In this document: in pieces, positions 7,584-16,313 of the stretch | Position numbering within the stretch: position 1 is the stretch's first letter | How the letters are laid out: every line of letters starts with the position of its first letter | Origin: Bacillota bacterium | GTDB lineage: Bacteria > Bacillota > Clostridia > Peptostreptococcales > Anaerovoracaceae | Reading direction: 5' to 3' | Assembly (NCBI GenBank): GCA_029008005.1 | Contig: JAQXIX010000034.1 | Location: 1 to 52,878 of the forward strand | DNA: 52,878 nt | Translations under genes and position numbers: made by a program | Notes under the pieces: model-generated | The model's input: the letters and a program-made list of their open reading frames with translations, nothing else | Told to the model about the DNA's origin: nothing | Database searches by the model: none

Positions 7584-7611
7584 TTGACGCAACGGATATT
7601 TTGTGTATAAT
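7584..7611 (+). promoter_or_regulatory. Promoter of nrdDG
   Basis: TTGACG (7584-7589), 16 bases, perfect TATAAT (7606-7611). The inferred transcription start is near 7618, leaving a leader of about 50 bases. Two NrdR-box-like sites overlap and follow it. Confidence 0.75.
7591..7606 (+). promoter_or_regulatory. Candidate NrdR box 1
   Basis: AACGGATATTTTGTGT matches 11 of 16 positions of the NrdR consensus ACACWATATATWGTGT, best in its right half. It fills the spacer between the -35 and -10, a typical place for repression. The left half is poor, so the call rests partly on its partner 41 bp downstream and on the gene it precedes. Confidence 0.4.
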
Positions 7612-7631
7612 TTTTCTATGTGATAATAAAA

Positions 7632-7647
7632 CCACAATATGTAGTAA
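7632..7647 (+). promoter_or_regulatory. Candidate NrdR box 2
   Basis: The core CAATATGTAGT matches the NrdR core CWATATATWGT at 10 of 11 positions (12 of 16 over the full box). It starts 41 bp after box 1, about four helical turns, so both would face the same side of the DNA. NrdR is the general repressor of ribonucleotide reductase genes; no nrdR gene is in the window. Confidence 0.5.
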
Positions 7648-7668
7648 TTTGAACAGAGGGCAGGTGCA

Positions 7669-10026
7669 ATGGGAGAAATCAGAAAAATAATAAAGAGAGA
7701 CGGCAGGACAGTTGAGTACGATAACAATAAAATAGCAGATGCCATTTACAAAGCTGCTAATGTTCTGGGCGGACAGGACAGAAATACTGCAGTTTATCTT
7801 GCTAAGCAGGTAGAACTGTATCTTACGGAAATATGTCACAATGAGTTCCCTACAGTTGAGCAGATTCAGGATGCTGTAGAGAAAGTTCTTATTGAGAACG
7901 GGCATGCGCGTACAGCCAAGGAATTTATTCTGTACAGAGCTGAACGTACGAGAGTGAGAGACATGAATACGAGACTGATGCAGACTTACGCGGATCTCAC
8001 CTTCAAGGATGCCAAGGATAACGACACCAAGAGAGAAAATGCCAACATCGACGGTGATACGGCAATGGGAACAATGCTTAAATACGGCAGTGAAGGAGCC
8101 AAGCAGTTCTACGAAATGTTTGTTCTGAAACCTGAGCATGCCAAGGCCCACAGAGAAGGAGATATTCATATCCATGATATGGACTTCCTGACATTAACTA
8201 CAACCTGCTGTCAGATAGATATTGAGAAACTCTTCAAAGGTGGATTTTCCACAGGACACGGTCATCTGAGAGAGCCTAATGATATTCAGAGTTATTCAGC
8301 TCTGGCTTGTATTGCTATCCAGTCAAATCAGAACGACCAGCATGGTGGCCAGAGTATTGCAGACTTTGATTACGGCATGTCAAACGGCGTAAGAAAGTCA
8401 TTCAGAAAACTTTACTGGACAAATATCGGCAAAATGCTCAATCTGCTATTTGATATAGAAGACGGTGTTGAAAGAGCAAAGGCAATAGGCGCAGAGATTA
8501 TGGAAGAAGAAGGCATTTATCCTGTGCTTGCCGATGATAACGGATACAAGAAATTCGAAGCCGAAAAACTGGCGGCATTGATAGACGGTAAATTTATTGC
8601 TGCAATTCAGCAGAAGGCAACTAAATATGCGAACGAAGAAATGGACAGAGCGACTTATCAGGCAATGGAAGCCTTTGTCCACAACCTTAATACAATGCAT
8701 TCAAGAGCGGGAGCCCAGGTGCCGTTTTCATCAATCAACTTCGGTACAGACACGTCAGCTGAAGGCAGGATGATTATAAAGAACACACTGCTGGCAATAG
8801 AAGCAGGACTGGGCAATGGCGAGACAGCTATTTTCCCTGTAAGTATTTTTAAGGTTAAAGAGGGAATAAACTATAATCCGGAGGATCCTAACTACGACTT
8901 GTTTAAGCTTGCAATGAGAGTATCTGCCAAGAGGCTGTTCCCGAACTTCGCGTTTATAGATGCACCGTTTAATCTCCAGTATTATAAGCCGGGAGATCCT
9001 AATACGGAAATTGCGTACATGGGCTGCAGAACGAGAGTAATAGGAAATATATACGATCCTTCGAGACAGGTTGTCGGAGGAAGAGGGAATCTCAGCTTCA
9101 CATCTATAAACCTGCCTAGAATAGCAATCAAATCCCATGGAGATATTGACTGGTTCTTCGATGAGCTCGACAGAAAGATGGACATGGCTGCCGATCAGCT
9201 CATGGAGAGATACAAGATTCAGGCAAGTAAGAAAGTAAGAAATTATCCGTTCCTTATGGGACAGGGAGTATGGATAGATTCCGATAAACTTAAGGAAGAC
9301 GATACAGTAGGCGAAATCCTTAAGCACGGTACACTCAGCATAGGCTTCATAGGACTTGCCGAAACTCTTAAAGCTCTTACGGGCAAACATCATGGAGAAA
9401 GTCAGGAATCACAGGCGCTCGGTCTCGAGATTATCGGATATATGAGAAAGAAGCTGGATGAAATGTCTGCTAAAACAGGCTTCAATTACACTCTTCTCGC
9501 GACACCGGCAGAAGGCCTTTCGGGCAGATTTGTAAGAATCGACAGAGAAAAGTACGGAGTAATTGAAGGCGTTACAGACAGAGAGTATTACACTAATTCT
9601 TTCCATGTTCCTGTATACTTCAATATCAGTGCATTTGATAAAATCAGAATTGAAGCGCCGTATCACGCACTTACCAATGCAGGACATATAAGCTACGTGG
9701 AGCTTGACGGAGATCCGACAAAGAATCTTGATGCTTTCGAACAGATTGTAAGATGTATGAAAGAAAGCGGAATAGGATACGGATCCATAAATCATCCGGT
9801 TGACAGAGACCCGATATGCGGATATACGGGAATAATTGACAACGAATGTCCTTGCTGCGGCAGAAGCGAAGATTTCGGTGATGTAGGTTTCGAGAGAATA
9901 AGACGTATAACAGGTTATCTTGTGGGAACGATGGATCACTGGAATGATGCGAAATCAGCAGAAGAAAACGATCGCGTCAAGCACAATGTCGAATCTGTAG
10001 AGGAAACGGTAGAAACCAATGAATAA
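7669..10026 (+). CDS. nrdD: Anaerobic ribonucleoside-triphosphate reductase, large subunit
   Basis: Class III glycyl-radical enzyme that reduces ribonucleoside triphosphates to dNTPs without oxygen. The 785-residue protein starts with an ATP-cone allosteric domain (IRKIIKRDGRTVEYDNNKIA, about residues 4-90). MGCRT near residue 452 carries a cysteine at the probable thiyl position, and NLPRIA follows. Near the C-terminus two CxxC pairs (CGYTG, then CPCCGR) form the zinc site, and RRITGYLVG holds the predicted radical glycine, Gly749. The tail after it is longer than usual and acidic. It overlaps nrdG by eight bases. Candidate NrdR boxes precede it. No other ribonucleotide reductase lies in the window, which fits an anaerobe. 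Confidence 0.96.
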   Translation: MGEIRKIIKRDGRTVEYDNNKIADAIYKAANVLGGQDRNTAVYLAKQVELYLTEICHNEFPTVEQIQDAVEKVLIENGHARTAKEFILYRAERTRVRDMNTRLMQTYADLTFKDAKDNDTKRENANIDGDTAMGTMLKYGSEGAKQFYEMFVLKPEHAKAHREGDIHIHDMDFLTLTTTCCQIDIEKLFKGGFSTGHGHLREPNDIQSYSALACIAIQSNQNDQHGGQSIADFDYGMSNGVRKSFRKLYWTNIGKMLNLLFDIEDGVERAKAIGAEIMEEEGIYPVLADDNGYKKFEAEKLAALIDGKFIAAIQQKATKYANEEMDRATYQAMEAFVHNLNTMHSRAGAQVPFSSINFGTDTSAEGRMIIKNTLLAIEAGLGNGETAIFPVSIFKVKEGINYNPEDPNYDLFKLAMRVSAKRLFPNFAFIDAPFNLQYYKPGDPNTEIAYMGCRTRVIGNIYDPSRQVVGGRGNLSFTSINLPRIAIKSHGDIDWFFDELDRKMDMAADQLMERYKIQASKKVRNYPFLMGQGVWIDSDKLKEDDTVGEILKHGTLSIGFIGLAETLKALTGKHHGESQESQALGLEIIGYMRKKLDEMSAKTGFNYTLLATPAEGLSGRFVRIDREKYGVIEGVTDREYYTNSFHVPVYFNISAFDKIRIEAPYHALTNAGHISYVELDGDPTKNLDAFEQIVRCMKESGIGYGSINHPVDRDPICGYTGIIDNECPCCGRSEDFGDVGFERIRRITGYLVGTMDHWNDAKSAEENDRVKHNVESVEETVETNE

Positions 10027-10576
10027 AAAGGATACTTTAAGAGTAGCCGGAATAGTAAATGAATCGATAGTTGACGGCCCGGGCATTAGATTTGCAGTCT
10101 TTTGTCAGGGCTGTCCTCACGACTGTCCGGGATGCCATAACCCGGAAACCCATGATTTCGGCGGTGGCTATGATATGGCAGTTGAAGAAATACTAAAGGA
10201 ATTTGACAAGGATCCTCTGCTTGCGGGAATTACATTTTCCGGCGGGGAACCCATGTGTCAGCCTGAAGCATTTCTTACCCTTGCAAAGGCCGTAAAAGAG
10301 CGACATAAAACAATAACCGTATTTACCGGATACAGGTTTGAAGAACTCGTTGCTTTCGCTGCAGGATGGGAGACAGATATAATACCGCCTGTCAGAACAG
10401 AAGAGGGTCGTGAGGCCCTTAAGGAACTGCTTGTTCTCACCGATGTTCTTATTGACGGGCCTTTTGAAATGGAAAAAAGAGATATTTCTCTTAAATACAG
10501 GGGAAGCAGTAATCAGAGAGTTATTGATATTAAGAAAACAGCGAAAGCGGGTAAAATTATTTCATTTGAAGAATAA
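10019..10576 (+). CDS. nrdG: Anaerobic ribonucleotide reductase activating protein
   Basis: Radical-SAM enzyme that installs the glycyl radical on NrdD using S-adenosylmethionine and one electron. The 185-residue protein has the CxxxCxxC cluster motif in FCQGCPHDCPGCHNPE (about residues 29-44) and the SAM-binding GGEP in TFSGGEPM near residue 79. The N-terminus RVAGIVNESIVDGPGIR is typical of the family. The ATG lies inside the end of nrdD, so the two proteins are translationally coupled in the expected 1:1-type arrangement. Confidence 0.95.
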   Translation: MNKKDTLRVAGIVNESIVDGPGIRFAVFCQGCPHDCPGCHNPETHDFGGGYDMAVEEILKEFDKDPLLAGITFSGGEPMCQPEAFLTLAKAVKERHKTITVFTGYRFEELVAFAAGWETDIIPPVRTEEGREALKELLVLTDVLIDGPFEMEKRDISLKYRGSSNQRVIDIKKTAKAGKIISFEE

Positions 10577-10583
10577 ATAATGC

Positions 10584-10612
10584 TTGTTTTGTATGTTGAG
10601 CTGTGTTATAAT
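10584..10612 (+). promoter_or_regulatory. Promoter of rpmB
   Basis: TTGTTT (10584-10589), 17 bases, perfect TATAAT (10607-10612), followed 40 bases later by the rpmB start. Confidence 0.7.
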
Positions 10613-10653
10613 CGTTGATGTTCGAGTGCGAAACACGTAAGGAGGTGCAGGCG

Positions 10654-10845
10654 ATGTCAAGAAAGTGTGAAATTTGCGGAAAAGGACAGGTTTCCGGAAA
10701 CAATGTATCCCACTCAAACAGACACACAAGAAGAAAGTGGAATGCAAATATTCAGACTGTTAGAATCGATGACAACGGAACAGTAAGAAAAGCTAAGGTG
10801 TGCACAAGATGCCTCAGATCCGGTAAAGTAAATCGTGCCATCTAG
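10654..10845 (+). CDS. rpmB: 50S ribosomal protein L28
   Basis: 63 residues from ATG 10654, which has a strong GGAGGTG site; longer in-frame versions from 10615 run into the promoter. MSRKCEICGKGQVSGNNVSHSNRHTRR-type N-terminus is diagnostic. The cysteine form is present: Cys5 and Cys8 (CEIC) and a later CTRC pair, giving a zinc-binding L28 that probably does not have a zinc-free paralogue here. It is transcribed alone between a promoter and a terminator. rpmB-asp23-recG order is shared with Bacillota. Confidence 0.96.
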   Translation: MSRKCEICGKGQVSGNNVSHSNRHTRRKWNANIQTVRIDDNGTVRKAKVCTRCLRSGKVNRAI

Positions 10846-10865
10846 TTTGATTTATTAATGATAAG

Positions 10866-10900
10866 GTTGCACCTGCATTACTGCAGGTGTTTCTTTTTTA
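10866..10900 (+). terminator. Rho-independent terminator after rpmB
   Basis: CACCTGCA (10870-10877) pairs with TGCAGGTG (10882-10889) around loop TTAC, then TTTCTTTTTT. Confidence 0.92.
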
Positions 10901-10909
10901 TGTTATAAT
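10901..10909 (+). promoter_or_regulatory. Extended -10 promoter directly abutting asp23
   Basis: TGTTATAAT is an extended -10 with perfect TATAAT. It ends seven bases before the asp23 ATG at 10916, so the transcript would begin at or next to the start codon. Confidence 0.6.
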
Positions 10910-10915
10910 TATGAT

Positions 10916-11305
10916 ATGCTTGAAATAACAAATAAACTTGGAAATATACGCTTTTCGAAAAGCGTAATAACGAAAATTGCAGAGGATTTTGTGAAAAACT
11001 CAGAAGGGCGTGTTCTGCTGATGAATTACAGAGGTAAATACAAGAACTTCATGCCCGGAGTAGATACAGATGCTTTGACTGTTAAGGATGAAGAGGATGG
11101 TTTGAACATCGAGGTGCGCATTGCCGTTCGTTTCGGAACGAGTATAAGTGATGTGTGCAGAGAGATGCTTGAATATATGTCAAGTGAAGTCGAAAGAGTG
11201 ATGATGGAAAAACCGGTCTTAATCAGGGTAATAGTGACGGCAGTTGTTTCGAAAGAAATTGCAATGAGACACATTGTGTTCGAGAAACGTGAAAATGAAT
11301 CTTAA
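10916..11305 (+). CDS. Asp23/Gls24 family envelope stress protein
   Basis: A 129-residue Asp23-domain (DUF322) protein: the N-terminal LGNIRFSKSVITKIAEDFVKN and the strand GLNIEVRIAVRFGTSISDV match the family. Members sit at the membrane as scaffolds and respond to cell-wall stress; the function is not settled. The ATG at 10916 has no ribosome-binding site and follows a TATAAT by only seven bases, so the message may be leaderless. The end overlaps recG by 11 bases. In most Bacillota fakA (DAK-domain fatty acid kinase) follows; here it is absent and recG comes next. Confidence 0.82.
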   Translation: MLEITNKLGNIRFSKSVITKIAEDFVKNSEGRVLLMNYRGKYKNFMPGVDTDALTVKDEEDGLNIEVRIAVRFGTSISDVCREMLEYMSSEVERVMMEKPVLIRVIVTAVVSKEIAMRHIVFEKRENES

Positions 11306-13331
11306 AGATGAACTTACAGTTCTCAAAGGAATAGGTCCCGTGAAGGCAGAGGCCTTTGCAAAGATTGGAATCAAGTCTCTCGAAGATCTGATTTTTACAT
11401 TTCCCGTCAGGTATGAGGACAGGCGCAATGCTGTTGCCGTAAACAGACTTGTCCCTGGCGAACCTGCTGTTTTTAGGGGAATGGTCGTGCGTACATCGAA
11501 GGGTCCTTACAGAGGTAAAAGAGGAAGTCTGCTTAAAGTTACTGTTTCTGACGGCACCGGTGCCGTTGAAATTGTTTTCTTCAAAGGCGGATACCTGGAT
11601 AAGACCTTTGTCAGAGGCAGGTGTTTTGATTTTTTCGGTACTCCTGTTTCGGGGAAAACGGGCATACAGGTGATTCACCCGGAGTTTGCGGTTCAGGGTG
11701 AACTTATGACCGGCATAGTGCCGGTCTATCATGTTTCAGGTGCTTTAACCCAGAAGGATATGAGAAATTCCCAGAAGGCAGTAAGAGAGTTTTATAAGGA
11801 TGCATCTGATTCCGTTACTCCCGAGATAGAGGAGAGATATAATCTCTGCAGCCTTGAGCATGAACTTGAAGGTCTGCATTTTCCATCGAGCCGGCGCCAT
11901 TACGGAGAAGCGCGATACAGAGCGGTTTTTGATGAGGTTCTCGTCCTTCAGACCGGGCTTTTGCTTGCAAGGACCTGTTCGGGTAATGGCGAGAAGGGCG
12001 TTGCATTGGCAAAAGGACGCCACGAGATTGAATATACTGATAAACTGCCATACACCCTTACAAAGGCCCAAAAAAGATGTATTGACGAGATTTGTCGCGA
12101 CCTGGAGAAGGAGTCGTCTATTAGCAGGCTTGTTCAGGGAGATGTGGGATCAGGTAAAACTGTTGTGGCAGAAGCGGCAATATACAAAACTGTCGCATGC
12201 GGGTATCAGGCTGTACTTATGGCACCTACGGAAATACTGGCCAGACAGCACTTCGAAGGATTCAAAAGGAATTTCGGGGAATTCGGAATAAAAGTCGGTT
12301 TCCTCAGCGGATCTGTTAAAAAAAGTGAGAGAACAGAAATACTCGAAGAACTTAAAAACGGAGAAATACAGATTCTTATCGGTACACATGCGCTTATTCA
12401 GCCTGATGTGGAGTTTTGCAGGCTGGGACTTGTTGTTACTGATGAGCAGCACCGTTTTGGAGTAAGTCAGAGAATAAAACTTAAGGAGAAGGGAGAAAAT
12501 CCCAATCTCCTGCTGATGACGGCGACTCCTATACCGAGAACTCTGGCTGTTATATTTTACGGAGAGTTTGAAGTTTCCGTAATAGATGAGCTTCCTCCCG
12601 GGCGGATTAAAGTCGAGACAAAGTGCGTAAGAGGCAGAAGAGATGAATGCTACAGCTTCGTTAAGAATATGATAGACCGGGGGCAGCAGGCATACGTGGT
12701 AACACCTCTAATTGATGAATCCGATGGTCTTGATGTAAGATCCGCGGGAGAAGTATATTCTGAGCTTAAAGAAAAATTCCCCTCCGTCACCATTGACATT
12801 GTACACGGCGGAATGAAACAGGCTGAGAAGGATGCGGCAATGGAGTGTTTTGCCCGAGGTGAGACAGATATTCTCGTTGCAACAGTAGTAATTGAGGTCG
12901 GAATCAATGTACCGAATGCAACAGTAATGGTAATTGAAAATGCCGAGAGATTCGGTCTGGCTCAGCTGCATCAGCTAAGGGGACGTGTAGGAAGAGGCAG
13001 TAATAAATCCTACTGTTTTCTTATAACGGAAAGTGAAAGCGAGACGGCGCTGAAAAGGTGCGAGACAATAGAAAGGACAAATGACGGCTTCTACATTGCA
13101 GAGGAGGATTTGAGGCTGCGTGGACCGGGTGAAATTTTCGGTACCAGTCAGCACGGCCTTCCGGATATGCATATAACAGCTATGACGAAGCATACCGATA
13201 TCCTCGAAAAGGCCAAAAACGAGGCGCTTAATATCTTAAATGAAGATCCGCAACTGTCGGAAATCAGACATGCAGTGATTAAAAGCAGAGTGGCCGAACT
13301 GTTCGGAACAGACTTCAAATTGAATTTGTAA
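11295..13331 (+). CDS. recG: ATP-dependent DNA helicase RecG
   Basis: Reverses stalled replication forks and migrates branched DNA. 678 residues from ATG 11295, where the conserved beginning LKDELTVLKGIGPVKAEAF starts; a 7-codon upstream extension to 11274 is unlikely. Order of parts: N-terminal wedge/OB domain (to about 250), helicase core with Walker A GDVGSGKT (about 284-291), DEQH box in TDEQHRFG (about 385-392), ATPIPRT, and motif VI QLRGRVGRG (about 564-572). It overlaps asp23 and is followed by rsmD after 13 bases. Confidence 0.96.
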   Translation: MNLKDELTVLKGIGPVKAEAFAKIGIKSLEDLIFTFPVRYEDRRNAVAVNRLVPGEPAVFRGMVVRTSKGPYRGKRGSLLKVTVSDGTGAVEIVFFKGGYLDKTFVRGRCFDFFGTPVSGKTGIQVIHPEFAVQGELMTGIVPVYHVSGALTQKDMRNSQKAVREFYKDASDSVTPEIEERYNLCSLEHELEGLHFPSSRRHYGEARYRAVFDEVLVLQTGLLLARTCSGNGEKGVALAKGRHEIEYTDKLPYTLTKAQKRCIDEICRDLEKESSISRLVQGDVGSGKTVVAEAAIYKTVACGYQAVLMAPTEILARQHFEGFKRNFGEFGIKVGFLSGSVKKSERTEILEELKNGEIQILIGTHALIQPDVEFCRLGLVVTDEQHRFGVSQRIKLKEKGENPNLLLMTATPIPRTLAVIFYGEFEVSVIDELPPGRIKVETKCVRGRRDECYSFVKNMIDRGQQAYVVTPLIDESDGLDVRSAGEVYSELKEKFPSVTIDIVHGGMKQAEKDAAMECFARGETDILVATVVIEVGINVPNATVMVIENAERFGLAQLHQLRGRVGRGSNKSYCFLITESESETALKRCETIERTNDGFYIAEEDLRLRGPGEIFGTSQHGLPDMHITAMTKHTDILEKAKNEALNILNEDPQLSEIRHAVIKSRVAELFGTDFKLNL

Positions 13332-13344
13332 CAGGAGATAATCA

Positions 13345-13887
13345 ATGAGAGTAATAACAGGAAAATACAAAGGCAGGAAACTTGCAGCTCCTTCCGGACA
13401 TGAAATAAGACCGACTTCCGATAAGGTCAAGGAGGCAATGTTCAGTATTCTTACAGACAGAATATATGGCAGCAGAGTACTTGATCTTTTCGCAGGAACA
13501 GGCTCGATTGGAATCGAAGCACTTAGCAGAGGTGCGGAATACTGTGTGTTTGGAGATAATTCAGGAGAAAGCCTCAGACTTGTTAAAGAGAATCTCGCCC
13601 ACTGTAAAGTCGAAGAGAAGACGAGAGTTGTACCGGGAGATTTCAAGAAAGTCCTTAAAAACCTTGAAGGCAAGTTTGACATAATTATTCTCGACCCTCC
13701 TTATAACGGAGGCATGATGCCTGACGCATTCCGGCTGATTGAAGAATTTCAGCTTCTGGATGATGAAGGAGTAATTGTGGCCGAACACAGAAAAGAAGAG
13801 ATTCTTCCTGACGAAACAGGCGGATTCATTAAGATTAAAGAACGAAAATACGGCATTGTGGTTCTGTCTATCTATGCCAAGATATAG
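13345..13887 (+). CDS. rsmD: 16S rRNA (guanine966-N2)-methyltransferase
   Basis: Methylates the exocyclic amine of G966 in assembled small subunits. 180 residues. MRVITGKYKGRKL is the family's N-terminus, VLDLFAGTGSIGIEALSRGA (about residues 44-63) is the SAM-binding region, and DPPY (in IILDPPYNGG near residue 118) is the catalytic motif. ATG with AGGAGAT upstream. rsmD-coaD adjacency is one of the most conserved in Bacillota. Confidence 0.95.
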   Translation: MRVITGKYKGRKLAAPSGHEIRPTSDKVKEAMFSILTDRIYGSRVLDLFAGTGSIGIEALSRGAEYCVFGDNSGESLRLVKENLAHCKVEEKTRVVPGDFKKVLKNLEGKFDIIILDPPYNGGMMPDAFRLIEEFQLLDDEGVIVAEHRKEEILPDETGGFIKIKERKYGIVVLSIYAKI

Positions 13888-13916
13888 TTGATATCGAAGG
13901 CTTTGCATGATAAAAT
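13888..13916 (+). promoter_or_regulatory. Promoter upstream of coaD
   Basis: TTGATA (13888-13893), 17 bases, TAAAAT (13911-13916), starting at the base after the rsmD stop codon. The inferred start is about 20 bases before the coaD ATG. Confidence 0.5.
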
Positions 13917-13942
13917 ATTTGATGAATCATGGGAGGCATTAT

Positions 13943-14422
13943 ATGAAAACAACAGCTCTTTATACAGGGTCTTTCGACCCTCTCACAAACGGACATCTGA
14001 ATATAATCAGGCGTGCCGCACGATTGTATGACGAGCTTACGGTAGGCATTATTGTAAACCCCCAGAAAAAGCCGTATTTTACTCTCGAAGAGAGAAGAGA
14101 AATGATTTCCGAGACACTTAAGGAATTTGACAACGTTAAGGTTGAGCATTTCGAGGGTCTTCTTGCTGATTTTGTTAACAGCAAAGGCTTCAATGTTGTG
14201 GTCAGAGGGCTTCGAGGTGTCGGAGATTTCGAAAACGAAATTCATATGGAACATATGAATGCCAGACTTTTTGACAAGAAGGTTGAAACTGTTTTTCTGA
14301 TGACAGATCCGGCTTTTTCTTTTATCAGCTCGAGCATGGTAAAAGAAGTTCATTCTTTGGGCGGATCGGTTGAAGGACTTGTTCCTGATAATATACTTAA
14401 ACGGATGGATGAAAAGAGATAA
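13943..14422 (+). CDS. coaD: Phosphopantetheine adenylyltransferase
   Basis: Joins 4'-phosphopantetheine and ATP to dephospho-CoA, the penultimate step of CoA synthesis. 159 residues from ATG 13943 (GGGAGG upstream); the longer frame from 13907 adds residues not in the family. TGSFDPLTNGH (residues 8-18) contains the nucleotidyltransferase TxGH motif and FISSSMVKEV (about 126-135) is the second signature. First gene of a run coaD, coiled-coil gene, tmcAL. Confidence 0.96.
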   Translation: MKTTALYTGSFDPLTNGHLNIIRRAARLYDELTVGIIVNPQKKPYFTLEERREMISETLKEFDNVKVEHFEGLLADFVNSKGFNVVVRGLRGVGDFENEIHMEHMNARLFDKKVETVFLMTDPAFSFISSSMVKEVHSLGGSVEGLVPDNILKRMDEKR

Positions 14423-14437
14423 TTTCGGGAGGACATT

Positions 14438-15019
14438 ATGAGAGTTTTAGAACTTTTGGAAGAAATTGAAGAAATAGTGGATACAGCGGCCGGTTTTCCT
14501 CTTACCGGCAAGATTATGATAGACTCTGAGGAGCTTCTTGAGATTGTCAGAGAAATCAGAGCGGAGCTTCCTGATGAAATACAGCAGGCTCAGTGGATTA
14601 AGAATGAGAGAGAACGCATTATTGCTGAGGCCAGAACACAGTATGAGGCTGTAATCGACGATGCGCAGAAACAGGCGGATGCTCTTGTTGAGAATAATGA
14701 TATTACAGTGAAATCAAAGCTGAGAGCCGATGAACTGATGAACGTTACACAGAACACCGCTAAACAGCTTAAGATAGGAACTTATGAATACCTCGACGGA
14801 ATTCTCTATAACTTCCAGGGTAAGATGGAACATCTCAGTTCCATTTACTTCGGAGATATGTTCGCAAGTATAGAGAAAGCATTTAATGATATTAACGATG
14901 CACTTGCAGCAAACAGAGAAGAACTGAAGGATATGGCGTACAGAGCGCAGATGGATGCGGATGTAACTCCTGAAATGTCGGGAGCACGTGACAATAACGC
15001 ACCTGATGAAGCGGAATAA
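14438..15019 (+). CDS. Conserved coiled-coil protein between coaD and tmcAL, function unknown
   Basis: 193 residues, strongly helical and charged. After a short N-terminal helix (LELLEEIEEIVDTAA), residues about 58-120 (QQAQWIKNERERIIAEARTQ and on) look like a long amphipathic coiled coil, of the kind found in ATP-synthase-stalk or DivIVA-like proteins; the tail is acidic and disordered. No membrane segment or catalytic motif is seen. Clostridia commonly carry a protein of this type at this spot, in place of the ylbJ-ylbK-ylbL genes of Bacillus. The stop overlaps the tmcAL start (TAATG). I cannot assign a function. Confidence 0.75.
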   Translation: MRVLELLEEIEEIVDTAAGFPLTGKIMIDSEELLEIVREIRAELPDEIQQAQWIKNERERIIAEARTQYEAVIDDAQKQADALVENNDITVKSKLRADELMNVTQNTAKQLKIGTYEYLDGILYNFQGKMEHLSSIYFGDMFASIEKAFNDINDALAANREELKDMAYRAQMDADVTPEMSGARDNNAPDEAE

Positions 15020-16245
15020 TGAAGGTTCTGGGAATAACGGCAGAATACAATCCTTTTCACAGAGGACACAAATATCACCTTGACAAAGCGAAGGAAATGT
15101 CCGGAGCAGATGTTACGGTGGTTGTTATGAGTGGCTGTTTCACTCAGCGTGGAGAAGCGGCCATAGCAGATAAATGGATAAGAAGCGAAACAGCTATAAA
15201 ATCTGGAGCGGATCTCGTAATCGAGCTTCCGTTCCTTTTTGCGTGCAATCGGGCTGAATGTTTCGCGGCGGGAGCTGTTGATATTCTTGCGGCGTCGGGC
15301 GCCACTCACATTGCCTTCGGTTGTGAATCTGAAAACGCAGATGAAATCCGGGCTGCTGCTGCCGGAATAGTATCGGAGAAAGATGCCATAGAACAATTGA
15401 GAAGACGGCTTATGAAAGAGGGCAAATCCTATGCCAGGGCAAACGAGAAAGCCGTCAGAGAAACAGTCGGTGAATATGCCGGTGATTTAATACTGCAGCC
15501 CAATAACATTCTGGCGGTTGAATATGTTAAAAGACTGGAATATTACAGAAGCAAAGGCAGAATAATTCAGACTATACCTGTAAGAAGGCGGGGAAGCGGA
15601 TACGATGATGTGAATCCCGGGGAAAAATACGCGGGAGCCACAGCTATACGCAGAATGAACATAAATGATATGAGAGATTATGTCATCCCCGAGTCCTGGG
15701 CGTATCTGAAAACTATGGAGCCTTTGCCTGACAGAGAATCGGAATTTTTCAGGATTTTGCGCGGGATAATAATGAGAGCTGAAGCCTCGGAACTGGCAGA
15801 TATATATTCTGTGGGAGAGGGGTTTGAGAACAAGTTGAAAAAGGAAATTGTCAGAGCTGACAATATGAGCGAACTGATAAACAGCCTTGTATCAGCCAGG
15901 TATACGGCTGCAACGGTCAGAAGAATTCTTGTTAATGTACTTGTAGGTGTTCCGGGACGAGATGCAGATATTGTACTGGATAAAGGAGAAAGTGCGGCAT
16001 CTTATTTAAGAATTCTGGCTGCCGGTGAGAAGGGACGGGAATATCTAAAAATACTGAAGAAATCAGATGAAGCGCCCCTTCAGATTACTAATGTTAACAA
16101 GGTTACGGAATTGACTGATGAGGTTGGGAGCATAGTTCTTAAATACGATCTTAAGGCAGCGGATATATATAATCTCATTTCGGGATATGATGTGGTCAAA
16201 AACTCTGACAGAGTGAGAAAACCATATATTGAACTGCATAAATAA
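15019..16245 (+). CDS. tmcAL: tRNA(Met) cytidine acetate ligase (YlbM family)
   Basis: Uses ATP and free acetate to form N4-acetylcytidine at the wobble position of elongator tRNA(Met). The 408-residue protein begins with the nucleotidyltransferase fold, GITAEYNPFHRGHKYHL, with HxGH at residues 14-17, and keeps GCFTQRGEAAI (about 41-51) and the PNNILAVEY motif (about 158-166). The next gene is acetate kinase, so an enzyme that uses acetate and one that makes acetate with ATP lie side by side. Bacillus ylbM is followed by ylbN (DUF177) and rpmF; DUF177 is missing here. Confidence 0.92.
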   Translation: MKVLGITAEYNPFHRGHKYHLDKAKEMSGADVTVVVMSGCFTQRGEAAIADKWIRSETAIKSGADLVIELPFLFACNRAECFAAGAVDILAASGATHIAFGCESENADEIRAAAAGIVSEKDAIEQLRRRLMKEGKSYARANEKAVRETVGEYAGDLILQPNNILAVEYVKRLEYYRSKGRIIQTIPVRRRGSGYDDVNPGEKYAGATAIRRMNINDMRDYVIPESWAYLKTMEPLPDRESEFFRILRGIIMRAEASELADIYSVGEGFENKLKKEIVRADNMSELINSLVSARYTAATVRRILVNVLVGVPGRDADIVLDKGESAASYLRILAAGEKGREYLKILKKSDEAPLQITNVNKVTELTDEVGSIVLKYDLKAADIYNLISGYDVVKNSDRVRKPYIELHK

Positions 16246-16257
16246 TTGAGTTATAAT
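16229..16257 (+). promoter_or_regulatory. Promoter of ackA
   Basis: TTGAAC (16229-16234), 17 bases, perfect TATAAT (16252-16257), overlapping the end of tmcAL. The leader of about 50 bases holds a small GCTG/CAGC stem-loop before the AGGAGG site. Confidence 0.7.
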
Positions 16258-16313
16258 GTTTTGTGGCCCGCTGTGAAAGCAGCAGGGAGTTAGGAAAATC
16301 AGGAGGTAGTTAA

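Noticed and set aside
8755-9393. Minus-strand frame of 212 codons inside nrdD
   Set aside because: Composition mirrors nrdD codons on the other strand; no start signal.
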